Shown here one piece after another: positions 1 through 8,956 of a stretch of 64,000 nucleotides of DNA. Positions within the stretch are counted from its first letter, which is position 1. Each line of letters begins with the position of its first letter. Origin of the DNA: Bacteroidota bacterium (GTDB lineage Bacteria; Bacteroidota; Bacteroidia; AKYH767-A; OLB10); contig JAFDWZ010000026.1 in assembly GCA_018268195.1 (NCBI GenBank), forward strand, positions 1-64,000, read 5' to 3'. The position numbers and the translations under genes were made by a program. The notes below the pieces were generated by a model. The model saw only the letters and a program-made list of their open reading frames with translations, made no database searches and was not told the origin of the DNA.

Positions 1-525
1 ACCATTTGACCATAAGTAAGAGCTACCTGCACTTGCTGTAAGTTTAACATTTCCACCGGCACAGAATGAGGTAGAACCATTGGCTGTGATGGTTGGTGTT
101 GCACCTGATCCCATTGTTACAGACAAAGGTGAAGAAGTTGCAGAGCATCCCTGACCATTACTTACAGTTACAGAATATCCGCCTGATGTATTTACAGTAA
201 TTGATTGGGTGGTTGCACCATTTGACCATAAGTAATTGTTTCCTGCACTTGCTGTAAGTGTTACACTTCCACCCGGGCATAATGCCGTTGATCCACTGGG
301 AGTAATGGTTGCTGCTGGTGCAGTGCTCACAGCTACATTAATTGTATTACTTACTGCAGCACATCCGCCACTTTGCGATACGGTAACATTATAGTTGCCT
401 GATGTGTTTACAGTAATTGATTGGGTGGTTGCACCATTTGACCATAAATAGGAACTACCTGCGCTTGCTGTAAGTGTTACACTTCCTCCTTGGCAGAATG
501 AAGTGGCACCGTTAGCTGTTGCACT
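1..525 (-). repeat. Tandem Ig-like coding repeats, 216-bp period
   Basis: The same sequence start (ACCATTTGACCATAA) occurs at 1, 217 and 433, which is an exact period of 216 bp or 72 codons. Each unit encodes a small beta-rich domain with the signature C-x-G-G-S-V-T-L-T-A-S followed by YLWSNGATTQSITV. The array continues beyond the left edge, so the copy number is unknown. Such arrays usually act as stalks on adhesins and are prone to copy-number change by recombination. Confidence 0.85.
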
Positions 526-3435
526 GGCTGACCCACCTGAAGAACAGGTTGCAGTAGAATAATTTGTTATCAGGTTGCTGTTAGATGATAAGACAAACTT
601 GTCAAACATCAGCTTATTATTGGATGGTGTAAAACGGATGGTATGCTGACCCACACTGATACCTGTAAATTCAATAGGTTGTTGGCTGCAGGCATCAATC
701 CTATACCATGTCCAGTTGGTGTCAGAAATACATCCAATTGTTTTTGCTGCACCATTATCTAACGAAATAGATACACCGGAAGCAGTGCCATCGGCACTTC
801 TCGCTCTTACCCATAAGTATAAATTACTTTGTGAAGTGCTCCTTGGCTGAATCACATATTCCATTGGAGTAAAGTTAGACTGACCTGAAGGGAAAACTAC
901 AGCAGTGGTATAATCGGTGTAATCACCTGCTGCAGCTCCTGCAGCCTGAATAGTTTTTAAATTGTAAGTAGTATTGGTGTTGTCATACAATTCAGCTTCA
1001 ACCACGAAGTCTTTTGACCAATAAGAAGGATGTGAAGCTTCATGCCATGCATCTAACTGATAAAATACCGGACTTGAAGCATTTGTTTTATCATAAATAT
1101 AAGTGCTACCCTGACGTCTTACATTAAATTTCAGTTGCTGACCATCCAGTGTTATTGTTGCAACACTTTCGTTCTCGGCACCACCCTGCATATTTGTATT
1201 AGGCTGAATGGTTCCAGTAATAGCAAATTTCGATTGTGTGTTATGTTTTCTTACAACTACGAGTTTACGCAAATCTCCTGCCCAGAATGTATAACCCGGT
1301 TTTCCATTAGGATCAGAATAATATGCAGGAACATCACCATTCATTATACTTCCATTGCGTAATAACTCTTCGTAACGACTGGCGGTACCTTGTGCATAAG
1401 ATGGAACTGCAGCCTGCCATGCATATCCTGCCGGATTGTTTGGAGGAGGATTTGGTGGATTGTAATTTCCTGCTTCGTTAAAATAACCTGCATAAAAATA
1501 CTCTGCACCCATCATATTCAAACATTTCAACAAACCGAGAAACTGTGCAGGACGCATATTTTTTGTTTCATCAGCATCCCAACCCGCAGCTACAAACGGT
1601 GAGAACAATTTATCACCTGCCTGTAATTCATAATAACGACTATCTACAATCCATTGCCATCCATGCCATGCCGTAATCCAGTTACGCCAGTTGTATGGCC
1701 AACGCGGATAAAAATCAGGAGTACTATAATACTGTCCGTTGATCTGAGAATTTACAAGTCGTGCTTCAGAATACTTCTGACGATATTGAGGGAATCCATC
1801 AATGCCATACTCAGTAAATTTAGTATTTGACAATGCCGGTATATCGAAAATTTTATCGCGGTACGACTGTATTTCATTTTCTTTGAATTTACGTGCTTGA
1901 AAAGTCTGATAATCCAAGCCTGAAGCATTTTTAGCAGAAACCACTGCAGGGTCTGAAGATAATGCTGCATCTGTCATCCATGGGAATACTTCACCATTTT
2001 CATTAATCATTGTCAATGGTCTGGTCAAAGCATTCAATACGTTCTGCACACCTGCGCGCATCTGTACGCCATCATTGTCATACGTTGAAGTAGGAGCAGT
2101 TGGTCTCCACCACTTGTGTGATGTAGAGTTACCATTGGGGTCAATAAAGTTACCTGATGAATTTTGAAGATATTTATCGTTGCTCAACGACTGACTCGTA
2201 ATCATTGTAGGATTCAATTGTGCACGCAGCGTAATCAGTGAGGTTCCCAACTGGGGATTCTGATTGGCAAGATTGGCCCATGCATTACCCCAACTATCCA
2301 TGCTCAGTCGCAACTGAATCATATAATTCCAGTTTTTAGCTAACTCTTCATTCAGACTCACACTATTGGTAACAGATTGTGCATCGGAAACGCTCGGTTG
2401 AAAACGACCTCCCATATACATTAGGTCTATCCAGTTAAAATTTTTCATCAAGGTGTTGCCCGGCTTAAATCGTGCAGTAGGATAACTGCGCAATTGCTCA
2501 ATAGCTGAAGAAGTTGGGCTCAGATTTCCAGGAGGAAAATCCATTGGATCCAATGCAGCAGTGATAGGAGTAGATGCAGGTAAACTACCTGTGAAAGTAA
2601 GGTTGAAATTATATGGCTTCTTATCATTGATAGCATCTTTATAATGCTGATATACCAGTTTTGGAGGAATACTCATATTATAAATGGCAATTTCATCATA
2701 CTCCCCAAAGTATTTCATATAGCTTACTCCCTGATTCCAGAACAAATTGGTGTTTGAACCACCGGATATTTTACCGGATATTGTTTTGGAGTATCCAAGT
2801 GGACATTCACCATCAATATAAATTTCTTTCTTTCCGGTTGCAGAACTGTATTTAAAAACCATGTGATGCCAGTTGCCATCCACAAAATAACCATAAGAAC
2901 GTTTTCCAATCTGATCAAATGATACTTTTAATTCATCAGAGCCTGTTCCTGTGGTGTAGGTATAGAAATAAATTCCATCAAAATTAAAATTGGCGGAAAA
3001 ACCTCCGTCCATTCTTCTGAATAATAACGTCTGATTAAACTGATAACCCGGTTTAAATAAAAACTCAATGGTAAAAGCAGTATCTACTGCAAAATTCCCT
3101 GAATTAATATTATCACCATTGCTTCCTAAAATCATTCCTTTGCCTACAGCACTATTATTAGATACTGTATAACCACATCCGTAAGATGTGAAGTCAAGGT
3201 TTGTTCGGTTCATAGAATCCTTATTGAAAGGACTGCTGTTGAACGTCCAATAACTCATCGGCATATATACCTGTGCGCTAACTAAATTAAACGCTGCATG
3301 CAGCATCAATACCAGATGAATCAGAAAAAGAGAAAATGACCATGCTTTGAATTTCGCCAGCCATTGTCTTCCTTCATCACGCTTCAGAGATGTATCACTC
3401 TCTGACTCTTTTGTTCTGTAAATTTTTAGTGCCAT
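1..3435 (-). CDS. Large secreted LamG / Ig-like repeat surface protein (3' end outside window)
   Basis: The frame is open for 1145 codons from the ATG at 3435-3433 to the left edge, so the C-terminus is missing. Residues 1-32 are charged. Residues about 33-54 are hydrophobic and end in VSAQ, which reads as a signal peptide with an unusually long n-region. Residues about 60-265 resemble a LamG/concanavalin-A-like domain (FTIEFLFKPG, GNWHHMVFKY, KEIYIDGE). Residues about 270-800 are rich in W and Y and I do not recognise them; they could be a catalytic or glycan-binding region. Residues about 810-950 resemble a CBM6/35-type module (LYLWVRARS, then GISVGQHTIRF). From about residue 966 there are tandem Ig-like repeats (SVTLTAS, YLWSNGATTQSITV). 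A T9SS sorting domain or further repeats would be expected beyond the edge. The likely role is a cell-surface polysaccharide-binding or -processing protein; this is inferred from the modules only. Confidence 0.8.
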   Translation of the reverse strand, partial: MALKIYRTKESESDTSLKRDEGRQWLAKFKAWSFSLFLIHLVLMLHAAFNLVSAQVYMPMSYWTFNSSPFNKDSMNRTNLDFTSYGCGYTVSNNSAVGKGMILGSNGDNINSGNFAVDTAFTIEFLFKPGYQFNQTLLFRRMDGGFSANFNFDGIYFYTYTTGTGSDELKVSFDQIGKRSYGYFVDGNWHHMVFKYSSATGKKEIYIDGECPLGYSKTISGKISGGSNTNLFWNQGVSYMKYFGEYDEIAIYNMSIPPKLVYQHYKDAINDKKPYNFNLTFTGSLPASTPITAALDPMDFPPGNLSPTSSAIEQLRSYPTARFKPGNTLMKNFNWIDLMYMGGRFQPSVSDAQSVTNSVSLNEELAKNWNYMIQLRLSMDSWGNAWANLANQNPQLGTSLITLRAQLNPTMITSQSLSNDKYLQNSSGNFIDPNGNSTSHKWWRPTAPTSTYDNDGVQMRAGVQNVLNALTRPLTMINENGEVFPWMTDAALSSDPAVVSAKNASGLDYQTFQARKFKENEIQSYRDKIFDIPALSNTKFTEYGIDGFPQYRQKYSEARLVNSQINGQYYSTPDFYPRWPYNWRNWITAWHGWQWIVDSRYYELQAGDKLFSPFVAAGWDADETKNMRPAQFLGLLKCLNMMGAEYFYAGYFNEAGNYNPPNPPPNNPAGYAWQAAVPSYAQGTASRYEELLRNGSIMNGDVPAYYSDPNGKPGYTFWAGDLRKLVVVRKHNTQSKFAITGTIQPNTNMQGGAENESVATITLDGQQLKFNVRRQGSTYIYDKTNASSPVFYQLDAWHEASHPSYWSKDFVVEAELYDNTNTTYNLKTIQAAGAAAGDYTDYTTAVVFPSGQSNFTPMEYVIQPRSTSQSNLYLWVRARSADGTASGVSISLDNGAAKTIGCISDTNWTWYRIDACSQQPIEFTGISVGQHTIRFTPSNNKLMFDKFVLSSNSNLITNYSTATCSSGGSASATANGATSFCQGGSVTLTASAGSSYLWSNGATTQSITVNTSGNYNVTVSQSGGCAAVSNTINVAVSTAPAATITPSGSTALCPGGSVTLTASAGNNYLWSNGATTQSITVNTSGGYSVTVSNGQGCSATSSPLSVTMGSGATPTITANGSTSFCAGGNVKLTASAGSSYLWSNG

Positions 3436-3464
3436 TTAATTAAAATTTTGGTTTGACATTTTTT

Positions 3465-3520
3465 TTGGCACGCTATTTGAAAATAAACTGTTGTTGATTT
3501 GATTTTATTTTCCGTGCCAA
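3465..3520. other. Long bulged inverted repeat in the non-coding region upstream of the surface protein
   Basis: TTGGCACG (3465-3472) pairs with CGTGCCAA (3513-3520). Inside it, GAAAATAAA (3479-3487) pairs with TTTATTTTC (3504-3512). This gives about 17 bp of stem with a 6-nt one-sided bulge and a 16-nt loop. It could be a 5' UTR structure of the leftward surface-protein gene, which starts at 3435, or the 5' part of a rightward small RNA ending at the terminator at 3628-3656. The rest of 3436-3928 contains no convincing gene. Confidence 0.35.
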
Positions 3521-3627
3521 CGCAAGCAAAATAGGCTGCATAAATGGCTACGATAGCTTAACAATACAATACCATTGCATTTGTAAGTTTTTTGTCGATA
3601 TTTGGTTGAAATTTGGTTAAATGAATG

Positions 3628-3656
3628 ACTGCCTCCTCTCGGGAGGCAGTTTTTTT
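3628..3656 (+). terminator. Rho-independent terminator with no upstream + strand gene
   Basis: ACTGCCTCC (3628-3636) and GGAGGCAGT (3642-3650) form a perfect 9-bp stem with a 5-nt loop, followed by a run of T. It would stop rightward transcription, yet no rightward gene lies to its left in the window: the left gene runs the other way and the next rightward gene starts at 3929. It therefore either ends a small RNA or acts as an attenuator or insulator for the 3929 operon. Confidence 0.65.
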
Positions 3657-3928
3657 ATCCAGGCACCCTAATCCGAATAGTTGTAAGAGTTTTACATGAT
3701 TTGCTGAATCGTATTAAATAATCAGGCATTTTCAACAATTTATATAGCCTGAAATCGCAAATTGTTTTTTTAGAGGCAGACTCCCAGCCATTTATAAAAC
3801 CGGATGGATACTGTCAACTACTTCAATATTAACAAATCAATGTTGCTAAAATGTAGTTATAAAGGGTTGTATTTCCTGCAACAATGAATATTTTTAGCCA
3901 ATCAATAACAAATAAAAATCAATAATTT

Positions 3929-4264
3929 ATGGATCAGCAATTCGAAAAAATAAAAGCAATCGAGGTTAAAATTCAAAAACTGATAGAGTTTAATAAAAAT
4001 GTAGCCGAAGAAAAAGCTATGTTTGAAGAAGAAAACCGTCAACTCACTGACGAAATAAAAAAGTTAAAAGAAACTATTCGCCAGCACGAACAACAGATTG
4101 AATTTCAGAAAGAACAACTTACTAACTTGGAGGATAAGAATAAAGTGCTTAATTTAGCCACCAGTGAAACAACAGAAACAAAAGAAGAGAATAAATTTCT
4201 GAAGACACGAATTGATGAATATGTGAAGGAAATAGATAAATGTCTTGCTTTACTAGATAAGTAA
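3929..4264 (+). CDS. Small coiled-coil protein upstream of ZapA
   Basis: This 111-residue protein is almost entirely charged heptad-type helix (repeated E, K, Q, L, I) from about residue 5 to 105, with no signal peptide or membrane segment. It lies 4 nt upstream of zapA. A short coiled-coil protein directly before zapA and rny is a recurrent arrangement in Bacteroidota, often downstream of pheT. The context suggests a cell-division accessory role, perhaps analogous to the coiled-coil ZapB, but there is no sequence signature proving that. Confidence 0.8.
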   Translation: MDQQFEKIKAIEVKIQKLIEFNKNVAEEKAMFEEENRQLTDEIKKLKETIRQHEQQIEFQKEQLTNLEDKNKVLNLATSETTETKEENKFLKTRIDEYVKEIDKCLALLDK

Positions 4265-4268
4265 TAAG

Positions 4269-4580
4269 ATGGAAACCGTAGCAATGCAAATACATGTAGG
4301 AAACCGCGAACTGAATATCAAGGTTCCGGTTACCGAAAAAGAGAATGTACTGAAGGCGGAAAAGCTTATTAATGATAAGATTTCTGCTTTGAAGCGTTTA
4401 TATTCCGTAAACGACAATCAGGATATTCTTGCAATGTGCGCATTTAGTATTGCGGGCGAACTCATCGGTATGCAAAGTGCAGGGGCAAAAAATGAAACCG
4501 TACGATTAGAAAAACTGGAGTCCTTAGATAGTTTATTAAATGGTTATCTTACTCAACCTCAGCTTTTCAATTCATACTAA
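4269..4580 (+). CDS. zapA: Cell division protein ZapA
   Basis: This 103-residue protein starts with the ZapA-type beta strand pair (MQIHVGNRELNIKVP) and the helix that follows (VLKAEKLINDKISALK), then a longer helix for dimerisation. ZapA binds and bundles FtsZ filaments at the division ring in the cytoplasm. The N-terminal signature and the length of about 100 residues fit the family. It is likely co-transcribed with the coiled-coil gene 4 nt upstream. A small hairpin with a T-run follows its stop codon. Confidence 0.88.
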   Translation: METVAMQIHVGNRELNIKVPVTEKENVLKAEKLINDKISALKRLYSVNDNQDILAMCAFSIAGELIGMQSAGAKNETVRLEKLESLDSLLNGYLTQPQLFNSY

Positions 4581-4600
4581 CTTTATCACCTGCTTTACAG

Positions 4601-4617
4601 ACTGATAATCAGTTTTT
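4601..4617 (+). terminator. Short hairpin with T-run after zapA
   Basis: ACTGA (4601-4605) and TCAGT (4609-4613) form a 5-bp stem with a 3-nt loop, followed by TTTTT. It lies 20 nt after the zapA stop. The stem is short, so this is a weak call. It would separate zapA from rny. Confidence 0.4.
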
Positions 4618-4670
4618 CTTCGTTTACCAATATCAGTGATTTTCCGGACTTTAATCCGAGAAGATGTTTG

Positions 4671-4719
4671 ATTGTTAGTTTCTAAACAAACAATGTTTAA
4701 CTTTTCCGTACTTACGGAA
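4671..4719 (+). other. Two consecutive inverted repeats in the rny leader
   Basis: ATTGTT (4671-4676) pairs with AACAAT (4689-4694), with an inner GTT/AAC pairing. Next, TTCCGTA (4704-4710) pairs with TACGGAA (4713-4719). The second repeat ends 25 nt before the rny start codon. They could be RNA hairpins in the rny leader or a DNA operator. I see no -7 box match in this interval. Confidence 0.3.
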
Positions 4720-4744
4720 GTAATATTTTATTCAAGAACAAAAA

Positions 4745-6304
4745 ATGGATCCAATTACAATAGTCATAGGTATAGGTGCTGCAGTTGTTGCAGCCCTTAT
4801 CACCTATCTTATTACCCGAAAAAATAATGCAGTAATAATTCAGGCTGCGCAGGAAAAAGCAGATGCACTTATAAAAGAAGCCGAAGCTAAAGGTGAAGTA
4901 ATCAAAAAGGACAAACTGCTGGAAGCAAAAGACAAATTCTATCAGTTAAAGACCGAACACGAAAAAATGATTGCTGAAAAAGACAAGAAAATTGCTGATT
5001 CAGAAAATCGAATTCGTCAGAAAGAGCGCGACCTTAATCAGAAACTGGAACAAAACTCGCGCAAGCATCAGGAGCACGAGGCAATGCAGGCTAACCTTCG
5101 CAGTCAGATGCAGATAGTAGAAGCCAAAAAGCAAGAAGTAGAAAAATCGTTGCAGAAACATGTGCAGGCATTAGAAAAAATTTCGGGCATCAGTCAGGAA
5201 GAAGCTAAAACGCAACTCATGGAAAACCTGAAAGCAGAAGCGCGCACTCAGGCACAATCCTACATTAAAGACATCATGGACGAAGCCAAGCTTACTGCTA
5301 ATAAAGAAGCTAAGCGCATCGTTATTCAAACCATTCAGCGTGTAGCAACTGAGCAGGCCGTTGAAAATTCAGTTACAGTTTTCAATATCGAGAATGACGA
5401 CATCAAAGGCCGCGTAATTGGTCGCGAAGGACGTAACATCCGTGCCTTAGAAGCAGCCACCGGTATTGAAATTATTGTGGATGATACTCCTGAAGCAATT
5501 ATCCTTTCCGGATTTGACCCTGTTCGCAGAGAACTTGCTCGACTTGCATTGCATCAACTTGTAAGTGACGGACGTATACATCCGGCACGTATTGAAGAAG
5601 TGGTTAACAAAGTACGCAGACAATTAGAAGAAGAAATTATTGAAACAGGCAAACGCACCTGCATTGACTTAGGTATTCACGGACTTGCACCTGAACTGAT
5701 ACGTATGGTGGGAAGAATGAAATACCGTTCTTCTTATGGACAAAACTTGCTACAACACTCTCGCGAAGTTGCTAACTTATGCGCCATCATGGCAACTGAA
5801 TTAGGATTAAACGTAAAACTCGCTAAACGTGCAGGATTACTACACGACATAGGTAAGGTACCTGATGATGAGCCTGAATTGCCGCATGCTATTTTAGGTA
5901 TGAAGTGGGCAGAAAAGCACAAAGAAAATGCTGAAGTCTGCAATGCCATTGGTGCACATCACGATGAAATTGAAATGACAAGTCTGATCAGTCCTATTGT
6001 TCAGGTTTGCGATGCTATTTCAGGAGCACGACCGGGAGCACGCAGGGAAATTGTTGAGCAATATATCAAACGACTGAAAGACCTGGAAGCATTGGCACTC
6101 ACCTACCCCGGAGTTGAAAAATCATTCGCCATACAGGCCGGTCGCGAACTCAGAGTAATTGTTGAAAGTGAAAAAGTAAGTGATCAGCAAGCCGACACAC
6201 TGAGTTTTGATTTAGCCCAGCGTATTCAGACTGAAATGACCTACCCGGGACAGGTTAAGGTTACCGTTATTCGCGAAAAGCGAGCGGTAAATTATGCCAA
6301 GTAA
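4745..6304 (+). CDS. rny: Ribonuclease Y
   Basis: This 519-residue endoribonuclease initiates mRNA decay at the inner membrane. It has an N-terminal membrane helix (about residues 5-22), then a long coiled coil (about 30-195). A KH RNA-binding domain follows around 215-265 ([12 protein letters not shown]). An HD-type metal-dependent phosphohydrolase domain lies around 325-430 (HSREVA, LLHDIGK), with the family C-terminal region after it. Domain order and length match canonical RNase Y. The leader contains inverted repeats. The next gene, a flippase, starts 13 nt after the stop, so read-through into the polysaccharide cluster is likely. Confidence 0.97.
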   Translation: MDPITIVIGIGAAVVAALITYLITRKNNAVIIQAAQEKADALIKEAEAKGEVIKKDKLLEAKDKFYQLKTEHEKMIAEKDKKIADSENRIRQKERDLNQKLEQNSRKHQEHEAMQANLRSQMQIVEAKKQEVEKSLQKHVQALEKISGISQEEAKTQLMENLKAEARTQAQSYIKDIMDEAKLTANKEAKRIVIQTIQRVATEQAVENSVTVFNIENDDIKGRVIGREGRNIRALEAATGIEIIVDDTPEAIILSGFDPVRRELARLALHQLVSDGRIHPARIEEVVNKVRRQLEEEIIETGKRTCIDLGIHGLAPELIRMVGRMKYRSSYGQNLLQHSREVANLCAIMATELGLNVKLAKRAGLLHDIGKVPDDEPELPHAILGMKWAEKHKENAEVCNAIGAHHDEIEMTSLISPIVQVCDAISGARPGARREIVEQYIKRLKDLEALALTYPGVEKSFAIQAGRELRVIVESEKVSDQQADTLSFDLAQRIQTEMTYPGQVKVTVIREKRAVNYAK

Positions 6305-6317
6305 ACAATCATCCTAA

Positions 6318-7577
6318 ATGCGGGGGTCTGCACTGCGCTCTGATTATATCCGCAACCTGACAATTCTGGTTACCGGAAGTGCGTCAGCTCAGTTTATCGG
6401 ATTAGCACTGTCTCCCGTTTTCTCGCGATATTATTCCCCACATGAATTTGGCTTGTTAGCTGTTTTCATGAGTATTCTAAGTGCGCTTTCAGTTATTGTA
6501 TGCTTACGATATGAGTTTGCCATAATTCCTGCACGTACTATTGAAGATGCAGGAGCATTATTGCAGTTGAGTTTCAAAGTTACATTAATCACCACACTGC
6601 TTGCACTTATTGGTGTAACGATATTTAATTTGTTTTTATCAACCAATGCCGATTTATCACGCTGGTTGTGGTTACTCCCCGTGATGACTCTGGCAAATGG
6701 ACTTTACCAGGCAATGCTAAACTGGGCCAACAGACATAAAAACTATAAACTGATATCGAAATATCGAATAGTAAATTCTATTATCACCAACGGAATAATT
6801 CTGGCAGCCGCTTTACTCGGATATATATCATTCGGACTGTTGGTAGGATTTGTAACAGGAGGAATTTGTGCTATGCTGGTGTTATATTTCAACATTCAGA
6901 AAAGTAATGCTCCATTTAGTTTCAACAACAGCAACACTAAACTGATGGAAACTGCTCGTAAATATGATGTTTTTCCGAAGGTAAACCTTTGGCAGGCAAT
7001 TGCCGATATGCTACTCATTAACGGTGTGATTTATTTTCTCACTTTCTTCTTCAGCCAGGTGGTGGTTGGATTATACGGAATGACCATGCGGGTTTTGCAA
7101 GCTCCTTTTAACCTGATTGGATACAGTATCGGGCAGATTTTTTTGCAGGAAGCAGCACATCAGTTTCATGAAGGAAAAAACATACAGCCTCTGATAAAAA
7201 AATCAATAATCAGAACCTGTGTAGTAGCCTTACCCATCGTTATAATTTTGGTCATAACCGGACCATATATTTTCGCCTTTGTTTTTGGTGAGCAGTGGCG
7301 CGAGTCAGGAGAATTTGCCCGTATTTTGGCACCTTGGTTTTTTCTTGATTTCATACGAACACCAATTTCGCAAGTACCGGTAATAACAGGACAGCAAAAA
7401 CGCCTTTTCACCTTATCAATAGTGGGTAATTTGTTCATGATATCATCCATGATACTTGGTGGATTCTGGCTTAACGACTATCTGATGGTTGTTCGCATAT
7501 TTACAATTTTGCAGTGCTTATATCTGATTTATGTAATTTATTGGATATACACTAAAGCAGCTTTAGGAAAATCATAA
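6318..7577 (+). CDS. Polysaccharide flippase (Wzx/MOP superfamily)
   Basis: This 419-residue polytopic membrane protein has about 12 hydrophobic segments and the N-terminal pattern of oligosaccharide flippases (ILVTGSASAQFIGLALSPVFSRYYSP). Family members move lipid-linked sugar repeat units across the inner membrane. It is the first gene of the polysaccharide cluster, 13 nt after rny. The following genes (two ligase/polymerase proteins, two glycosyltransferases, an aminotransferase) support a role in capsule or O-antigen assembly. The substrate is unknown. Confidence 0.9.
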   Translation: MRGSALRSDYIRNLTILVTGSASAQFIGLALSPVFSRYYSPHEFGLLAVFMSILSALSVIVCLRYEFAIIPARTIEDAGALLQLSFKVTLITTLLALIGVTIFNLFLSTNADLSRWLWLLPVMTLANGLYQAMLNWANRHKNYKLISKYRIVNSIITNGIILAAALLGYISFGLLVGFVTGGICAMLVLYFNIQKSNAPFSFNNSNTKLMETARKYDVFPKVNLWQAIADMLLINGVIYFLTFFFSQVVVGLYGMTMRVLQAPFNLIGYSIGQIFLQEAAHQFHEGKNIQPLIKKSIIRTCVVALPIVIILVITGPYIFAFVFGEQWRESGEFARILAPWFFLDFIRTPISQVPVITGQQKRLFTLSIVGNLFMISSMILGGFWLNDYLMVVRIFTILQCLYLIYVIYWIYTKAALGKS

Positions 7578-7621
7578 CACCATTGCACCTCGAAACACTC
7601 ATGGCGTGTTATTGCTTTTTT

Positions 7622-7629
7622 TACTTTTG
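7622..7629 (+). promoter_or_regulatory. Bacteroidota -7 box (TACTTTTG)
   Basis: The box matches TAnnTTTG exactly, 35 nt before the GTG start at 7664. I see no clear -33 TTG at the usual distance. It suggests the cluster from 7664 onward has its own promoter in addition to read-through from rny. Confidence 0.45.
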
Positions 7630-7663
7630 CCTACTTCCGGAGTAATTACAGCCCCTCATTTGC

Positions 7664-8956
7664 GTGAAAAACACCCATTCAGACTTCTTACAAAAAACCA
7701 TCAGCTTTATACTGGCCTTGACATTATTTATGGCCATACCCTATTCAAAAAGTATTGCCTTTAATTGGTTTATTCAGTTACCAGGAAGCTATAAAATAAG
7801 TTTATTTAATTTGGTTGAGATTCTTTGCTTTTCAATCTTAATTGTAACATATAAAAGAAGGTCTTATTCTAAGATTGAAAAAAATATTCTCCTGGCATTA
7901 ATCCTTATCATGTTGTCACGGATAATATCTCTTTTGTTTGCCGTTAAATATGAACCCATTCAATTTCTCAGTACTATAAGATTTATAGAAGTAATACTTG
8001 GTATAATATTACTCTCCGGATTATTGAGCAGTAAAGAAAACCGTCAGGCGTTTTTATCAGGATTAAGTATTGGACTATTAGCTGAATGCATAATGGGAGT
8101 ATATATGGTGGTAGATACGGGAGGTTTTCTGCGTGGTATCTTTCTGGGAATTCCCTCATATCAGCTCATGGTGCTTTTTGTGTTGTATTTGCTATTGTTA
8201 TCAAAACAAGAAAACAAAATCATTTTGATTTTAGCCATCACAGTTTTGTTTACAGGAATAGTTGCCACACAAACTCGCGCTGCACTTATTCAGTTGATTA
8301 TCGGACTTGCCATAACGGTAATAATTGCCTACAAGCAAAAATTCCTTAAAAATTATTTTACTGTTTTCATATCTGCATTTCTTCTGCATTCGGCAATTTT
8401 ATATAGCCTTCAATCAGTTATAGAGGCAGCAAATCATCGCTATGAAGAAGCTATTAAGGAGGGAAAACACAACATAGAAGATGATGATTCAGCTGCAGGC
8501 GGTGGCACTATACAATATCGCTTGTATTTATGGGATAAAAGTGTCGGAGCTTTCTTCAGTCATCCCATAACTGGAATTGGAAGTGGAAGTTTTGCACGTC
8601 AGATAGACTCTTTGCCTCAGTACTTCGGTGTAAAACTTGATCGTATTGATAAGTCTAAGCCATTAAGTACTCATAACACTTTTTTAGGAGTACTGGCCGA
8701 AACGGGATTAGTAGGCATAGCTGTTTACTTTTTCTGGTTGTTCTGTATAATCAGGTTAGTTATATATTACATAAACAAGTCTGATAAATCAGCTATCTCA
8801 ACAGCTGTTGCTATCATGCTGTGTATATTTATTTTTTCTGACTTCTGGTCACAACAATCTTTCTTACCCAATATGACTTATCTGACGGCATTTCTATTAG
8901 GTTACATCCAAAACCGGTCAGTTAAAGTTAATAACATGAATACTGTTAAAGCCTGA
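7664..8956 (+). CDS. O-antigen ligase / polymerase family membrane protein
   Basis: This 430-residue protein has about 10-12 membrane segments. It carries the Wzy_C/WaaL-type periplasmic signature: TQTRAALI followed by a large loop with HPITGIGSGSFARQ and STHNTFLGVLAETGLVG. Such proteins either polymerise repeat units or ligate glycan to a lipid acceptor. The start is GTG (GTG AAA AAC); no ATG lies nearby in frame, and a -7 box sits 35 nt upstream. The stop overlaps the start of the next gene by one base. A second member of this family is encoded at 11371, so the two probably divide polymerase and ligase roles. Confidence 0.88.
   Translation: MKNTHSDFLQKTISFILALTLFMAIPYSKSIAFNWFIQLPGSYKISLFNLVEILCFSILIVTYKRRSYSKIEKNILLALILIMLSRIISLLFAVKYEPIQFLSTIRFIEVILGIILLSGLLSSKENRQAFLSGLSIGLLAECIMGVYMVVDTGGFLRGIFLGIPSYQLMVLFVLYLLLLSKQENKIILILAITVLFTGIVATQTRAALIQLIIGLAITVIIAYKQKFLKNYFTVFISAFLLHSAILYSLQSVIEAANHRYEEAIKEGKHNIEDDDSAAGGGTIQYRLYLWDKSVGAFFSHPITGIGSGSFARQIDSLPQYFGVKLDRIDKSKPLSTHNTFLGVLAETGLVGIAVYFFWLFCIIRLVIYYINKSDKSAISTAVAIMLCIFIFSDFWSQQSFLPNMTYLTAFLLGYIQNRSVKVNNMNTVKA

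Noticed and set aside
4581-4744. 6S RNA between zapA and rny
   Set aside because: In Proteobacteria ssrS lies near zapA, and this gap has several hairpins, but I could not find the long closing stem and central bubble of 6S RNA. The gap is also only 164 nt. An Rfam scan would decide.
7578-7621. Terminator after the flippase gene
   Set aside because: AACAC/GTGTT with a nearby T-run can pair, but the stem is only 5 bp with a poor loop and the T-run is displaced.
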